64,000 nucleotides of DNA from Rhizobium sp. 32-5/1 (GCF_029537235.1 NZ_CP120638.1:2792501-2856500), one strand, 5' to 3'; counted from the stretch's first letter, positions 40,959-50,400 are shown. Notes: generated by a model not told the origin, from the sequence alone. Program-made: numbers and translations.

Positions 40959-41977
40959 CGTGTTTCCGTTATCTTCTTGAGGGCGACAGGCGCATCCGGG
41001 TTGAGGCCACGTGAGCGGGACCAGGATTCGACGAAGCCGTAGAATGGCAGGATCAGCGCCAGTGCATCGGTGATCGGATGACCGGTCTCGACAAACGGCA
41101 GCACTTTGGCCGTTTTTGCCTTTGCGGACGTCACAAACGCGCGCGCACCCTTGGCACCGAGACCATCGAGAATACCCGAGACCGAGCCTTCGGCCGCATC
41201 GCGTGCAGCAAGGCCGATCACCGGAAATGTCTTCTCGACCAGCGCCACCGGCCCGTGCAGCACTTCGGCTGCCGAATAGGCTTCGGCGTGCATGCCGGAG
41301 GTTTCCTTGAATTTCAGGGCTGCTTCGCTGGCGATGGCGAGCGCGGGACCGCGACCCAGCACGAAGAGCGATTCGGCGTCGGCGAGATCGGCGGCCAGCA
41401 TCTGCCAGTCGAGCTTGACGGCTTTTTCGAACTGGACCGGCAGATCGGCGACTGCGCGTTGTAGGTCCGCATCGCCCGTCCATTCGCTAAGGATCGCAAG
41501 GCCGGCGACGATGGAATTGACATAGGACTTGGTGGCGGCAACGGCGATTTCGGGACCGGCCTGGATATCGAGCGGGTGCGTACTGGCTTGCGAAATCGGG
41601 GAGGGCAAGGTGTTGGTCAGCGCGATCGTCACGGCGCCCGCCTTGGTCGCGGCTTCAGCCATGGCAACGATGTCGGGGCTTTTTCCGGATTGGGAAATGC
41701 TGATGGAGGCGGCGCCCGCAAGGCGCATCTCGGCGCCATAGATCGAGGCAAGCGACGGCCCGAGCGAAGCAACCGGCCGGCCGGTCGTCAGCTCAATCGC
41801 ATATTTCAGGAACAAAGCTGCATGATCGGAAGAACCGCGGGCGATCGTGACGAGAAAGGCCGGATCCTTTTCGCGCAATGCAAGACCGGTTGCCTTGACG
41901 GCATCCTTCGAGCGATCGAGCAGACGCGCCGCCGCTTCCGGAATTTCGTCGATTTCGCGGCGCATGTTGGTTTGCAT
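40955..41977 (-). CDS. SIS-domain glucosamine-6-phosphate deaminase/isomerase (GlmS-like without glutaminase)
   Basis: A 340-residue protein with two sugar isomerase (SIS) domains, e.g. TIARGSSDHAALFLKYAIEL, SISQSGKSPDIVAMAE and FVLGRGPALAIASEAALKFK. It corresponds to the isomerase half of GlmS and lacks the N-terminal Cys glutaminase. Such proteins (NagB-II type) deaminate glucosamine-6-phosphate to fructose-6-phosphate. This is the step after NagA, whose gene overlaps it. ATG 41977 gives MQTNMRREIDEIPEA, the usual N-terminus; a GTG at 42010 overlapping the regulator stop is the alternative. Confidence 0.91.
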   Translation of the reverse strand: MQTNMRREIDEIPEAAARLLDRSKDAVKATGLALREKDPAFLVTIARGSSDHAALFLKYAIELTTGRPVASLGPSLASIYGAEMRLAGAASISISQSGKSPDIVAMAEAATKAGAVTIALTNTLPSPISQASTHPLDIQAGPEIAVAATKSYVNSIVAGLAILSEWTGDADLQRAVADLPVQFEKAVKLDWQMLAADLADAESLFVLGRGPALAIASEAALKFKETSGMHAEAYSAAEVLHGPVALVEKTFPVIGLAARDAAEGSVSGILDGLGAKGARAFVTSAKAKTAKVLPFVETGHPITDALALILPFYGFVESWSRSRGLNPDAPVALKKITETR

Positions 41978-42006
41978 CGTCTTGTCTTTCTTCAATAATC
42001 TGGTGC

Positions 42007-42771
42007 TCACGAATCCGACAGGGTCAGTTCCGCTACGAAGTCATAGGCGTCGCCGCGGTATATCGAGCGCGTGCATTCCACGACCCGGCCGGAGGCAAGG
42101 TAGGAGATACGTTCGATAGACAATCCAGCTGAGCCGACGGGGATGCCGAGCATCGCCGCATCAGGGTCCTTCATGTTGCAGGCGGAAATCCGCTGCACGG
42201 CGCGCACCGGCCGCAACCGGGTCTTGTCGAGTTCGGCATAGAGCGAGGAGCCGATCCGCATCGGATCGGGCAGGAATTCCGCCGATATGCTGGCCCGCTC
42301 GATGGCCAGCGGCATGTCGTCGGCAATGCGCAAGCGTCCGAGCCGGGCAACGAGACCATCGGCGGGCAACCCGAGCGTCATCATCTCGTCCGGGGAGGGC
42401 TGGAACAGACCGCGCTCGATCCATTGCGCCCGCGTAGTCAACCCGCGCCGTGCCATGTCTTCCGTAAACGACGTCAGTCGCGACAGCGATTGCTGCACGC
42501 GGCTCACTGGCTTGACCACGAAGGTTCCCGAGCCATGACGGCGCACCAGAAGACCATCCTTGACGAGGTCATCGACAGCCTTGCGGACCGTTACGCGGCT
42601 GATATTGGCATAGTCGGCGAGGTCCCGCTCGGGCGGCAGGGCATCGCCATGATTGAGCTTTCCGGACAGGATAGCGCCTTCGAGGGATTGCCGAAGCTTC
42701 AGATAGAGCGGACCGGAGCCGCCGGCCTGAAGGCCCTCCAGAGGCAGAATGGCTTCGAGTTGCTCGGTCAT
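42007..42771 (-). CDS. GntR/HutC-family regulator (NagR/YvoA type)
   Basis: 254 residues. The winged helix at ~20-85 reads LKLRQSLEGAILSGKLNHGD, then RDLADYANISRVTVRKAVDD and RRHGSGTFV. A UTRA effector domain follows (FTEDMARRGLTTRAQWI, RLRIADDMPLAIERA, AMLGIPVGSAGLSIER). UTRA members of this subgroup sense GlcNAc-6P or GlcN-6P. It is encoded between the BadF kinase (ATGA overlap) and the deaminase gene. It probably binds the two direct-repeat sites at 43671 and 43802 that flank the divergent promoters. Confidence 0.92.
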   Translation of the reverse strand: MTEQLEAILPLEGLQAGGSGPLYLKLRQSLEGAILSGKLNHGDALPPERDLADYANISRVTVRKAVDDLVKDGLLVRRHGSGTFVVKPVSRVQQSLSRLTSFTEDMARRGLTTRAQWIERGLFQPSPDEMMTLGLPADGLVARLGRLRIADDMPLAIERASISAEFLPDPMRIGSSLYAELDKTRLRPVRAVQRISACNMKDPDAAMLGIPVGSAGLSIERISYLASGRVVECTRSIYRGDAYDFVAELTLSDS

Positions 42772-43652
42772 GCGGTCACCTCCGAAATCGCCGCTACACG
42801 CTTTGCCGCAAGCATCACCGAACCCGTCAGCGCATCCGCCAGCGGTTCGACAAACAGCGGCTGATGGCGTTCGGCAAGCCACGGACGGTAAAGAGCCGCG
42901 AGCCCGCCGAGCAGGCAGATCTGTTTCCCGCCACGCTTGACAACGACATCGAGCGTTTCGTTGATGCTTTCCGTCGCAGCCGTAAGCAGCCGGATCGCCA
43001 CCGGATCGCCTTTGCCGGCAAAGTCGAACAATCGCGGTGCATAGCGACCGAACTCGCCCGGCCGTGCCTGCCTGGCAAAATCGACGACCTCGCGAGGATC
43101 GTCATGGAATTCCGCCATGACGGCATCGGTCAGCGGCGAGGAGGGATGGATGCCATCGAATGCCAACACGCTTTCCTGCAGCAAGGCCTGGCCAAGCCGG
43201 GCGCCACTGCCGAGATCACCGATCGTAAAGCCCCATCCGCCTATATAACTGACGGTCGAACCCCGCCGTACGACATAGACAGTGCCGGTCCCAAGGCTTG
43301 CGACCGCGCCATTGCCGGCTGGCAGCGCGCCCTCAAGCCCGATCAATACGTCGGAGACGATTTCAGCCCTCGCAAAGGGAAGCCGTTGCTCCACGTAATG
43401 GACGGCGTCGCCGACATTGTTGCCGGCCAGCCCCAGGACTGCGGTTGCCGAGCCGATATGCACGGGGTCGATACCGGCGTCGGCGAAGGCGGACCGCGCG
43501 GAGTCGACGATGTTTATGAGGGCCGTATCGGGATCGGTCAGGATATTGGCAGCGCCGCTCTTGCCGCGGCCCAATATGTGGCCATCCGCGCCGGCAACAG
43601 CCGCGCGGCAGCTCGTGCCGCCTCCGTCGATTCCTAAAATGTAATCTGGCAT
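42768..43652 (-). CDS. BadF/BadG/BcrA/BcrD ATPase-family kinase, probable N-acetylglucosamine kinase
   Basis: A 294-residue ASKHA-fold kinase. DYILGIDGGGTSCRAAVAGAD is the phosphate-1 motif, VASLGTGTVYVVRRG and GWGFTIGDLGSGARLGQALL are adenosine-site motifs, and KQICLLGGLA is near the end. Eukaryotic NAGK belongs here, and bacterial members in nag clusters phosphorylate GlcNAc or MurNAc-type sugars. The start ATG follows CCGGAGGTATCC. It is the first gene of the minus-strand operon, 19 nt from the operator at 43671. Confidence 0.9.
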   Translation of the reverse strand: MPDYILGIDGGGTSCRAAVAGADGHILGRGKSGAANILTDPDTALINIVDSARSAFADAGIDPVHIGSATAVLGLAGNNVGDAVHYVEQRLPFARAEIVSDVLIGLEGALPAGNGAVASLGTGTVYVVRRGSTVSYIGGWGFTIGDLGSGARLGQALLQESVLAFDGIHPSSPLTDAVMAEFHDDPREVVDFARQARPGEFGRYAPRLFDFAGKGDPVAIRLLTAATESINETLDVVVKRGGKQICLLGGLAALYRPWLAERHQPLFVEPLADALTGSVMLAAKRVAAISEVTA

Positions 43653-43670
43653 GGATACCTCCGGAAAAAA

Positions 43671-43690
43671 TGATACCAAAAAATACCATT
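43671..43690 (-). promoter_or_regulatory. GntR operator site 1 (upstream of the kinase gene)
   Basis: On the minus strand it reads AATGGTATTTTTTGGTATCA. It contains TGGTAT twice at a 10-bp step and shares its core with site 2 at 43802. Location 19-38 nt upstream of the kinase ATG suits repression by the GntR protein. Confidence 0.65.
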
Positions 43691-43801
43691 AACCAAGGGG
43701 GATTTGGTCTTTAATTGGAATTATTACCTAATGTACGGAATAATAAGGGTTATTTTGATAGATGAAAATTTTCTTCGGTCAGAAGTTAATTTTTCCTAGA
43801 C

Positions 43802-43823
43802 AATTGGTATTTTTTGGCATTAA
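43802..43823 (+). promoter_or_regulatory. GntR operator site 2 (upstream of murQ)
   Basis: Reads ATTGGTATTTTTTGGCATTA within the interval, matching site 1 at nearly every core position. It lies 27-48 nt before the murQ start. A pair of equal sites at divergent promoters indicates one regulon. Confidence 0.65.
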
Positions 43824-43849
43824 TTTGCGGAAGAGGGAGATTGAGCGCA

Positions 43850-44749
43850 ATGCCGTCAGCCAAGACCGAAGAGCGTCACGATAAGGCAAAGGGTCTGGAT
43901 GTCATACATCCGGCGCTGGCGCTGCGTCTGCTCGCTGCCGGTCAGCAGGCTGCCGCCAAGGTCGTCGAGGCGGCGATAGAGCCGATTTCGGCGGCGGCAC
44001 GGATTGCTGCCGATTGTCTGGCCTCCGGCGGGCGCCTTGCCTATGCAGGCGCCGGCAGTTCCGGCCTTATGGCGATGGCCGATGCGCTGGAATTGCCGGG
44101 CACCTACGGGATCGGGCTCGACAAGGTCGCCGTGCTTCTGGCCGGCGGTGCCGCGAGTTTGACCGATCTTGCCGGCGGCTACGAAGACGACATGGATCTG
44201 GCGCGCAGGGATGTTCGCGATGCCGGCATCGGTGCCGGCGATTGCCTGATCGCGGTTTCCGCCAGCGGTTCGACGCCCTATGCGCTTGCAGCCCTCGACG
44301 AGGCCCGCAAGAACGGCGCGCGCGTCATCGCCATGGCGAACAACCCCGGCGCCGTTCTGTTTCAGGATGCCGAGATTTGCATTCTTCTGCAGACGCCGCC
44401 GGAAGTTGTTTCCGGTTCGACGCGGATGGGTGCGGGAACGGCGCAGAAGATCGCCTTCAACATGTTTTCGACGCTGGTCGGCATTCACCTCGGCCATGTC
44501 CATGATGGGCATATGGTCAACCTGAAGGCCGACAATGCGAAACTGCGCGGTCGCGCCATTCGTATCGTCTCGGACATCGCCGAAATCGGCGACGCAGAAG
44601 CCGGCCGTTATCTCACACTCTCATCGGGTTCGGTAAAGATAGCCATTCTGCTTGCTGCTGGGGCAAGCGACGTGGCCGCTGCACAAGCAGCGCTTACCGA
44701 GGCCGGTCAAAGCTTGCGCCGTGCCTTGTCGCTTGTGGCGGCGCACTGA
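43850..44749 (+). CDS. murQ: N-acetylmuramic acid 6-phosphate etherase
   Basis: A 299-residue SIS-domain lyase that splits MurNAc-6-phosphate to GlcNAc-6-phosphate and lactate. Family motifs are ALRLLAAGQQAAAKVVEAAI, GRLAYAGAGSSGLMAMADA and LIAVSASGSTPYALAA. PPEVVSGSTRMGAGTAQK is close to the MurQ signature TGSTRMKAGTAQK, with Lys replaced by Gly at one position. ATG 43850 follows AAGAGGGAGATTGAGCGCA. It opens the plus-strand transport operon. Its product feeds NagA of the divergent operon. Confidence 0.86.
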   Translation: MPSAKTEERHDKAKGLDVIHPALALRLLAAGQQAAAKVVEAAIEPISAAARIAADCLASGGRLAYAGAGSSGLMAMADALELPGTYGIGLDKVAVLLAGGAASLTDLAGGYEDDMDLARRDVRDAGIGAGDCLIAVSASGSTPYALAALDEARKNGARVIAMANNPGAVLFQDAEICILLQTPPEVVSGSTRMGAGTAQKIAFNMFSTLVGIHLGHVHDGHMVNLKADNAKLRGRAIRIVSDIAEIGDAEAGRYLTLSSGSVKIAILLAAGASDVAAAQAALTEAGQSLRRALSLVAAH

Positions 44750-44800
44750 TTTCTGGGTTCCAAAACCGCGCCATCCGGCGCTTATAAAAGGGAGAACGTA

Positions 44801-46060
44801 ATGACCCGCACGACACTGAAAGGATTGCTTCTGGCATCCAGCATTCTCGGCTCCGCCGGGCTTGCCCACGCTGAAGACGTCACGCTGACCATCGAAAGCT
44901 GGCGCAACGACGACCTGACCATCTGGCAGGAAAAACTGATCCCGGCTTTCGAAGCCAAGAACCCGGGCATCAAGGTGGTCTTCGCACCGACCGCGCCGAC
45001 CGAATATAACGCGGCCCTGAACGCCAAGCTCGACGCCGGTTCCGCAGGCGATCTCGTCACCTGCCGTCCGTTCGACGCTTCGCTCGAACTCTACAACAAG
45101 AAGCACCTCGCTGACCTCAGCGGTCTCGCCGGCATGGAGAACTTCTCGCCGGTGGCTAGGGCTGCCTGGACGACGGACGATGGTGCTGCGACCTTCTGCG
45201 TGCCGATGGCGTCTGTCATCCACGGCTTCATCTACAACAAGGACGCCTTCGACAAGCTCGGCATCGCGATCCCGGCAACGGAAGCCGATTTCTTTGCCGC
45301 CCTCGACAAGATCAAGGCCGACGGCACCTACATCCCGCTTGCCATGGGCACGAAGGATCTCTGGGAAGCCGCAACCATGGGCTACCAGAACATCGGTCCG
45401 ACCTACTGGAAGGGTGAAGAAGGCCGCGCTGCCCTCATCAAGGGCGAGCAGAAGCTGACCGACGCCGGTTGGGTTGAGCCCTACAAGGTTCTCGCCAAGT
45501 GGAAGGACTATCTCGGCGACGGTTTCGAAGCCCAGACCTATCCGGACAGCCAGAACCTGTTCACGCTCGGCCGTGCTGCGATCTATCCGGCCGGCTCATG
45601 GGAAATCGGTCTGTTCAACACGCAGGCCGAGTTCAAGATGGGCGCCTTCCCGCCGCCGGTCAAAACCGCTGGCGATGCTTGCTACATCTCCGACCACAAC
45701 GACATCGGCGTTGGCCTGAACGCCAAGAGCGCGCACCCGGAAGAAGCCAAGAAGCTGCTTTCCTGGATCGCTTCTCCGGAATTTGCCGATATCTACGCCA
45801 ACTCTCTGCCGGGCTTCTTCAGCCTGAATTCGACGCCGGTGAAGATGGCCGATCCGCTTGCCCAGGAATTCGTCTCCTGGCGCGAAAAGTGCAAGCCCAC
45901 GATCCGCTCGACCTACCAGATCCTGTCGCGCGGCACGCCGAACCTTGAAAACGAGACTTGGGTCGAATCGGCCAACGTGATCAACGGCACCGATACGCCT
46001 GAAGTCGCCGCCGAGAAGCTCCAGAAGGGCCTCGACAGCTGGTACAAGCCTGCGAAGTAA
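44801..46060 (+). CDS. ABC transporter solute-binding protein (family 1), amino-sugar importer
   Basis: A 419-residue periplasmic protein. The signal peptide (LLLASSILGSAGLAHA) is cut before EDVTLTIESW. The mature part has NPGIKVVFAPTAPTEYNAAL, GFIYNKDAFDKLGI, YPAGSWEIGLFNTQAEF and EEAKKLLSWIASPEFADIYA, all usual for sugar binders. A ribosome site AAAAGGGAGAACGTA precedes the ATG. Context suggests GlcNAc, chitobiose or MurNAc as ligand. A long gap with a palindromic repeat separates it from the permeases, which may set binding protein in excess. Confidence 0.93.
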   Translation: MTRTTLKGLLLASSILGSAGLAHAEDVTLTIESWRNDDLTIWQEKLIPAFEAKNPGIKVVFAPTAPTEYNAALNAKLDAGSAGDLVTCRPFDASLELYNKKHLADLSGLAGMENFSPVARAAWTTDDGAATFCVPMASVIHGFIYNKDAFDKLGIAIPATEADFFAALDKIKADGTYIPLAMGTKDLWEAATMGYQNIGPTYWKGEEGRAALIKGEQKLTDAGWVEPYKVLAKWKDYLGDGFEAQTYPDSQNLFTLGRAAIYPAGSWEIGLFNTQAEFKMGAFPPPVKTAGDACYISDHNDIGVGLNAKSAHPEEAKKLLSWIASPEFADIYANSLPGFFSLNSTPVKMADPLAQEFVSWREKCKPTIRSTYQILSRGTPNLENETWVESANVINGTDTPEVAAEKLQKGLDSWYKPAK

Positions 46061-46387
46061 GCTTGGTTCTGGGGTTTGCCCTCACCCTGACCCTCTCCCC
46101 GTAAACGGGGAGAGGGGACTACAGAGTCTGCGACTTGTCCCTTTGCCCCGTTTACGGGGAGAAGGTGCCCGCCTTCTTTGATGAAGAAGGGAAGGCGGAT
46201 GAGGGCAGCACTCGGTGAAGGATGTCGCGATGCAAAAAGCACGGCGTCCAGCCAAAAAAATGTAATCTGAAATCACATCCTGCCGGCCCTTTCGGGGTGC
46301 TGGTGCGGCATGCGCGGCGGGGACCGGCGGCGCATGTCCTGTCGCATCGTGCGACGATTGACGAAAAACGGGTCGGAGCGGCAGGCC
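46061..46387. repeat. RIME-like palindromic intergenic repeat (46079-46206) between operon genes
   Basis: The 327-nt gap is mostly filled by an element bounded by GCCCTCACCCTG and, inverted, CGGATGAGGGC. Inside are a 12-bp stem CCCTCTCCCCGT / ACGGGGAGAGGG (46091-46116), a second CCCCGTTTACGGGG block near 46147, and a CGCCTTC/GAAGGCG hairpin. This is the look of the rhizobial RIME/CCCCGT-family mosaic repeats. It may shield the binding-protein mRNA. No gene is seen from 46207 to 46387. Confidence 0.75.
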
Positions 46388-47338
46388 ATGAGCGACGCCA
46401 CATTTTCTGATGATGACATGAAGGTGCCGAAGCGCGGCACGCGCTGGCACATTCTGGTGTTCCTGGCCCCGGCCTTCATCGTCTATTCCGCCGTGATGAT
46501 CCTGCCGTTGATCGAAACGTTGCGCCTGTCGCTGTTCAACACGGTTGATGGCCAGCCGGCCTTTGTCGGCCTCGACAATTTCCAGGTCCTGTTCGGCAAT
46601 GAGCGCTGGGCGGCGGATTTCTGGCGGGCGCTGAAGAACAATTTCGTGTTCTTCGCTATCCATATGCTCATCCAGAATCCGCTCGGCATCGCACTTGCCG
46701 CCATGCTGTCGATCCCCAAGCTCCGGCTTGCCACTTTCTATCGTACAGCGATCTTCATGCCGACGATCCTGTCCTTCGTCATCGTCGGCTTCATCTGGAA
46801 GCTGATCCTCTCGCCGATCTGGGGCATCACGCCGTTCTTCATGGATCTCGTCGGTCTGAAATCCCTCTTCGGCCCCTGGCTCGGCAAGCCCGGCTCGGCT
46901 CTGATCACGGTCTCGCTGATTTCCGTCTGGCAGAATGTCGGCATTCCGATGATGCTGATCTACGCCGCCCTGCTCAACATCCCTGATGAGGTGATCGAGG
47001 CGGCCGAGTGCGACGGCATTACAGGCTGGAGCCAGTTCTGGAAGATCAAGCTGCCGTTGATTCTGCCCGCGATCGGCATGGTGTCGATCCTGACCTTCGT
47101 CGGCAATTTCAACGCCTTCGACCTGATCTATACGGTGCAGGGCGCGCTTGCGGGGCCGGACGGTTCGACGGATATCCTCGGTACGCTGCTCTACCGCACC
47201 TTCTTCGGCTTCCAGCTGCAACTGGGTGACCGCTCGATGGGTGCGACGATCGCGACGGTCATGTTCCTGATCATCCTTGCCGGCGTCTCGCTCTATCTCT
47301 TCGGCATCCAGCGGCGCGTTCGCCGCTATCAGTTCTAA
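46388..47338 (+). CDS. Sugar ABC transporter permease (MalF type)
   Basis: A 316-residue inner-membrane protein with six main helices, starting with HILVFLAPAFIVYSAVMILP. Others include FYRTAIFMPTILSFVIVGFI and ATVMFLIILAGVSLYLFGI. The EAA loop reads IPDEVIEAAECDGITGWSQF, then FWKIKLPLILP. ATG 46388 lies after GGAGCGGCAGGCC. Partner of the permease that begins 13 nt downstream. Confidence 0.93.
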   Translation: MSDATFSDDDMKVPKRGTRWHILVFLAPAFIVYSAVMILPLIETLRLSLFNTVDGQPAFVGLDNFQVLFGNERWAADFWRALKNNFVFFAIHMLIQNPLGIALAAMLSIPKLRLATFYRTAIFMPTILSFVIVGFIWKLILSPIWGITPFFMDLVGLKSLFGPWLGKPGSALITVSLISVWQNVGIPMMLIYAALLNIPDEVIEAAECDGITGWSQFWKIKLPLILPAIGMVSILTFVGNFNAFDLIYTVQGALAGPDGSTDILGTLLYRTFFGFQLQLGDRSMGATIATVMFLIILAGVSLYLFGIQRRVRRYQF

Positions 47339-47351
47339 GGGGGACGGATCC

Positions 47352-48191
47352 ATGTCAAAGGCCCGCATGTCGCCGCTGCGCTCCAGCTTCGTCCATCTCG
47401 CCCTTGCAGCCTATACAGTGATTGCGCTGTTTCCGGTGGTGCTGACGATCTTCAACTCGTTCAAGGACAAGAACGCGATCTTCCGCACGCCGCTGGCGCT
47501 GCCGACGACCGAGACCTTCAGCCTTGTCGGTTATACGACGGTGCTGAAGCAGGGCGATTTCATCGGCTATTTCCAGAACAGCCTGATCGTCACAGTTGTG
47601 TCGATCTTCTTTGCACTGTTGTTTGGGGCCATGGCGGCTTTCGCGCTGTCGGAATATCGCTTCCGCGGCAATACGCTGATGGGCCTCTACCTCGCCATTG
47701 GCATCATGATCCCGATCCGGCTTGGCACCGTCGCCATCCTGCAGGGCATGGTCGCGGCCGGCCTCGTCAACACGCTGACGGCGCTGATCCTCGTCTATAC
47801 CGCCCAAGGCCTGCCGCTCGCCATCTTCATCCTGTCGGAGTTCATGCGAACGGTGTCCGACGACCTGAAGAATGCCGGTCGTATCGACGGGCTTTCCGAA
47901 TACGCGATCTTTTTCCGCCTCGTTCTGCCTCTTGTCCGGCCGGCCATGGCGACAGTCGCCGTCTTCACTATGATCCCGATCTGGAACGACCTCTGGTTTC
48001 CGCTGATTCTGGCGCCCGGCGAGGCCACCAAGACGGTCACGCTCGGCTCCCAGGTCTTCATCGGCCAGTTCGTCACCAACTGGAACGCGGTCCTGGCAGC
48101 GCTGTCGCTGGCGATCCTGCCTGTCCTCGTTCTCTACGTCATCTTCTCGCGGCAGTTGATCCGCGGCATCACCGCAGGAGCCGTCAAGTGA
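47352..48191 (+). CDS. Sugar ABC transporter permease (MalG type)
   Basis: A 279-residue permease with six helices (HLALAAYTVIALFPVVLTIF at the start, VLAALSLAILPVLVLYVIF at the end). The EAA loop is VSDDLKNAGRIDGLSEYAIF, then RLVLPLVRPAM. NSFKDKNAIFRTPLALP is typical of CUT1 permeases. The start follows AGGGGGACGG. It overlaps the oxidoreductase gene by GTGA. Confidence 0.94.
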   Translation: MSKARMSPLRSSFVHLALAAYTVIALFPVVLTIFNSFKDKNAIFRTPLALPTTETFSLVGYTTVLKQGDFIGYFQNSLIVTVVSIFFALLFGAMAAFALSEYRFRGNTLMGLYLAIGIMIPIRLGTVAILQGMVAAGLVNTLTALILVYTAQGLPLAIFILSEFMRTVSDDLKNAGRIDGLSEYAIFFRLVLPLVRPAMATVAVFTMIPIWNDLWFPLILAPGEATKTVTLGSQVFIGQFVTNWNAVLAALSLAILPVLVLYVIFSRQLIRGITAGAVK

Positions 48192-49246
48192 GCAGCAAAG
48201 CCATCCGTGTTCTCGTCGCTGGCCTTGGAAACATGGGCCGCAGCCATGCGCTCGCCTATCACAACAATCCTGGCTTCGAGATCGTCGGCTTGGTCAATCG
48301 ATCCAAGCCAATGCTGGCGCCCGAGCTTGGCGGCTACACAATCCACCCGGATTTTGAGACGGCGCTGAACGAATTGAAGCCTGACCTCTGCTCGATCTGC
48401 ACCTATTCCGACAGCCATGCGGATTATGCCGTCATGGCGTTCGAGGCGGGGTGCGACGTCTTCATCGAAAAGCCGCTGGCAACGACGGTCGCCGATGCGG
48501 AGCGTGTTGTGGCTGCGGCCAAGAAAGCCGGCAAGAAGCTCGTCGTCGGCTATATCCTGCGCCATCACCCGTCCTGGATCCGGCTGATCGAGGAAGCGCG
48601 AAAACTCGGCGGCCCTTATGTTTTCCGCATGAACCTCAACCAGCAGTCCTCTGGCCCGACCTGGATGACGCACAAGTCGCTGATGGAAACGACGCCGCCG
48701 ATCGTCGATTGCGGCGTGCATTATGTCGATGTCATGTGCCAGATCACCGACGCGAAGCCTGTCGAAGTGCGCGGCATGGGTCTGCGCCTGTCGAACGAGA
48801 TCGCCGCCGACATGTACAATTACGGCCATCTGCAGGTGATCTATGAGGACGGCTCCGTCGGCTGGTACGAAGCCGGCTGGGGCCCGATGATCTCGGAAAC
48901 GGCCTTCTTCGTGAAGGACGTGATGTCGCCGAATGGCTCCGTCTCGATCGTCATGGATCCGAACGCGAAGTCCGACGACATCGACACGCACACCAAGACG
49001 GCAGTCATCCGCATCCACAAGGCCGAAACCGGTGCCGACGGAAAATTTATCCACAAGGACGAGGACCTGAAGATGGATGGCGAACCCGGCCATCAGGAAC
49101 TCTGCGATTTCGAGCAGGCCTATGTGCTGAAAGCCATCCGCGAAGACATTGATCTCGATCGGCATATGAACGACGCCGTGCAGTCGCTGCGCATTTGCCT
49201 GGCGGCTGATGAGAGCGTGCGCAGCGGCCAGCCGGTCAAACTGTAA
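48188..49246 (+). CDS. Gfo/Idh/MocA family NAD(P)-dependent oxidoreductase
   Basis: 352 residues starting at GTG 48188, overlapping the permease stop. The Rossmann motif is [38 protein letters not shown] carries the EKP signature with the catalytic Lys. [15 protein letters not shown] supplies the His. The substrate is probably a sugar or sugar acid linked to the importer; sequence alone does not say which. Such enzymes are common within rhizobial CUT1 operons. Confidence 0.92.
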   Translation: MSSKAIRVLVAGLGNMGRSHALAYHNNPGFEIVGLVNRSKPMLAPELGGYTIHPDFETALNELKPDLCSICTYSDSHADYAVMAFEAGCDVFIEKPLATTVADAERVVAAAKKAGKKLVVGYILRHHPSWIRLIEEARKLGGPYVFRMNLNQQSSGPTWMTHKSLMETTPPIVDCGVHYVDVMCQITDAKPVEVRGMGLRLSNEIAADMYNYGHLQVIYEDGSVGWYEAGWGPMISETAFFVKDVMSPNGSVSIVMDPNAKSDDIDTHTKTAVIRIHKAETGADGKFIHKDEDLKMDGEPGHQELCDFEQAYVLKAIREDIDLDRHMNDAVQSLRICLAADESVRSGQPVKL

Positions 49247-49316
49247 CGAAGCATGTCCCGTTCCGCTGCGCAGCATCGGCACGAAAGGCACATGCGACAA
49301 AGAAAAGGCGCGTCCC

Positions 49317-50318
49317 GTGGGATCACTTCAACTGAAATCCATCCGCAAGGCCTTCGGTACCCACGAGGTGTTGAAGGGCATCGATCTTGAGGTCAAGGAT
49401 GGCGAATTCGTCATCTTCGTCGGCCCGTCCGGTTGCGGAAAGTCTACGCTTTTACGGGTCATAGCAGGACTGGAAGATGCAAGTTCCGGTAGCGTCCAGA
49501 TCGACGGCGAAGAGATGATCACGACGCCGCCTGCCAAGCGCGGCATCGCCATGGTATTCCAGTCCTATGCGCTCTATCCGCACCTGACGGTGAAGGACAA
49601 TATGGGCCTTGGCCTCAAGCAGATGGGTGCGCCGAAGGCCGAAGTCGATGCCAAGGTCGCCAAGGCCTCCGCCATGCTGTCGCTGGAGCCCTACCTGGCG
49701 CGCCGCCCGGCCGAACTGTCCGGTGGTCAGCGTCAGCGTGTCGCCATCGGTCGTGCCATCGTGCGCGAGCCAAAGCTGTTCCTGTTCGATGAACCGCTGT
49801 CCAATCTCGATGCCGCGTTGCGTGTCAACACGCGCCTCGAAATCGCCCGGCTGCATCGCAGCCTGAAGGCGACGATGATCTATGTGACGCACGACCAGGT
49901 CGAGGCGATGACACTCGCCGACAAGATCGTCGTGTTGAACGCCGGTCAGATCGAGCAGATCGGCTCGCCGATGGAGCTCTACAACAAGCCGGCAAATACA
50001 TTCGTCGCCGGCTTCATCGGCTCACCGCAAATGAATTTCATCGAAGCGGGTAGGCTGGGCGATGCTGAGGCCAAGACCGTTGGCATCCGGCCGGAACACA
50101 TCACCCTGTCCCGTGAAAGCGGCGACTGGAAGGGCAAGGTCATTCACGTAGAGCATCTCGGCGCCGACACGATCCTTTATCTGGAAACCGAAGTGACCGG
50201 CCTTCTGACGGTGCGCCTGTTCGGCGAACATCGCTATGCTGTTGACGATGTCGTCTATTCGACGCCGGACAAGGCGAGCATGCACCGGTTTGGCGCGGAT
50301 GACCGGGTGATTGTTTAA
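49317..50318 (+). CDS. Sugar ABC transporter ATP-binding protein (UgpC/MsmX type)
   Basis: A 333-residue ATPase: [50 protein letters not shown] and [15 protein letters not shown]. The TOBE-like C-terminus ([13 protein letters not shown]) closes the protein. GTG 49317 ([14 protein letters not shown]) is preferred, because the frame upstream of it overlaps the previous gene and has no family-like residues. It ends the murQ operon. Confidence 0.92.
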   Translation: MGSLQLKSIRKAFGTHEVLKGIDLEVKDGEFVIFVGPSGCGKSTLLRVIAGLEDASSGSVQIDGEEMITTPPAKRGIAMVFQSYALYPHLTVKDNMGLGLKQMGAPKAEVDAKVAKASAMLSLEPYLARRPAELSGGQRQRVAIGRAIVREPKLFLFDEPLSNLDAALRVNTRLEIARLHRSLKATMIYVTHDQVEAMTLADKIVVLNAGQIEQIGSPMELYNKPANTFVAGFIGSPQMNFIEAGRLGDAEAKTVGIRPEHITLSRESGDWKGKVIHVEHLGADTILYLETEVTGLLTVRLFGEHRYAVDDVVYSTPDKASMHRFGADDRVIV

Positions 50319-50400
50319 CAGTCACGAAAGCCTGCCGATCACAGTTTGGTGAGGTCTATTGTGCGCTGCATCATGGTCTTGCCATCCACGGCAATTTAAC

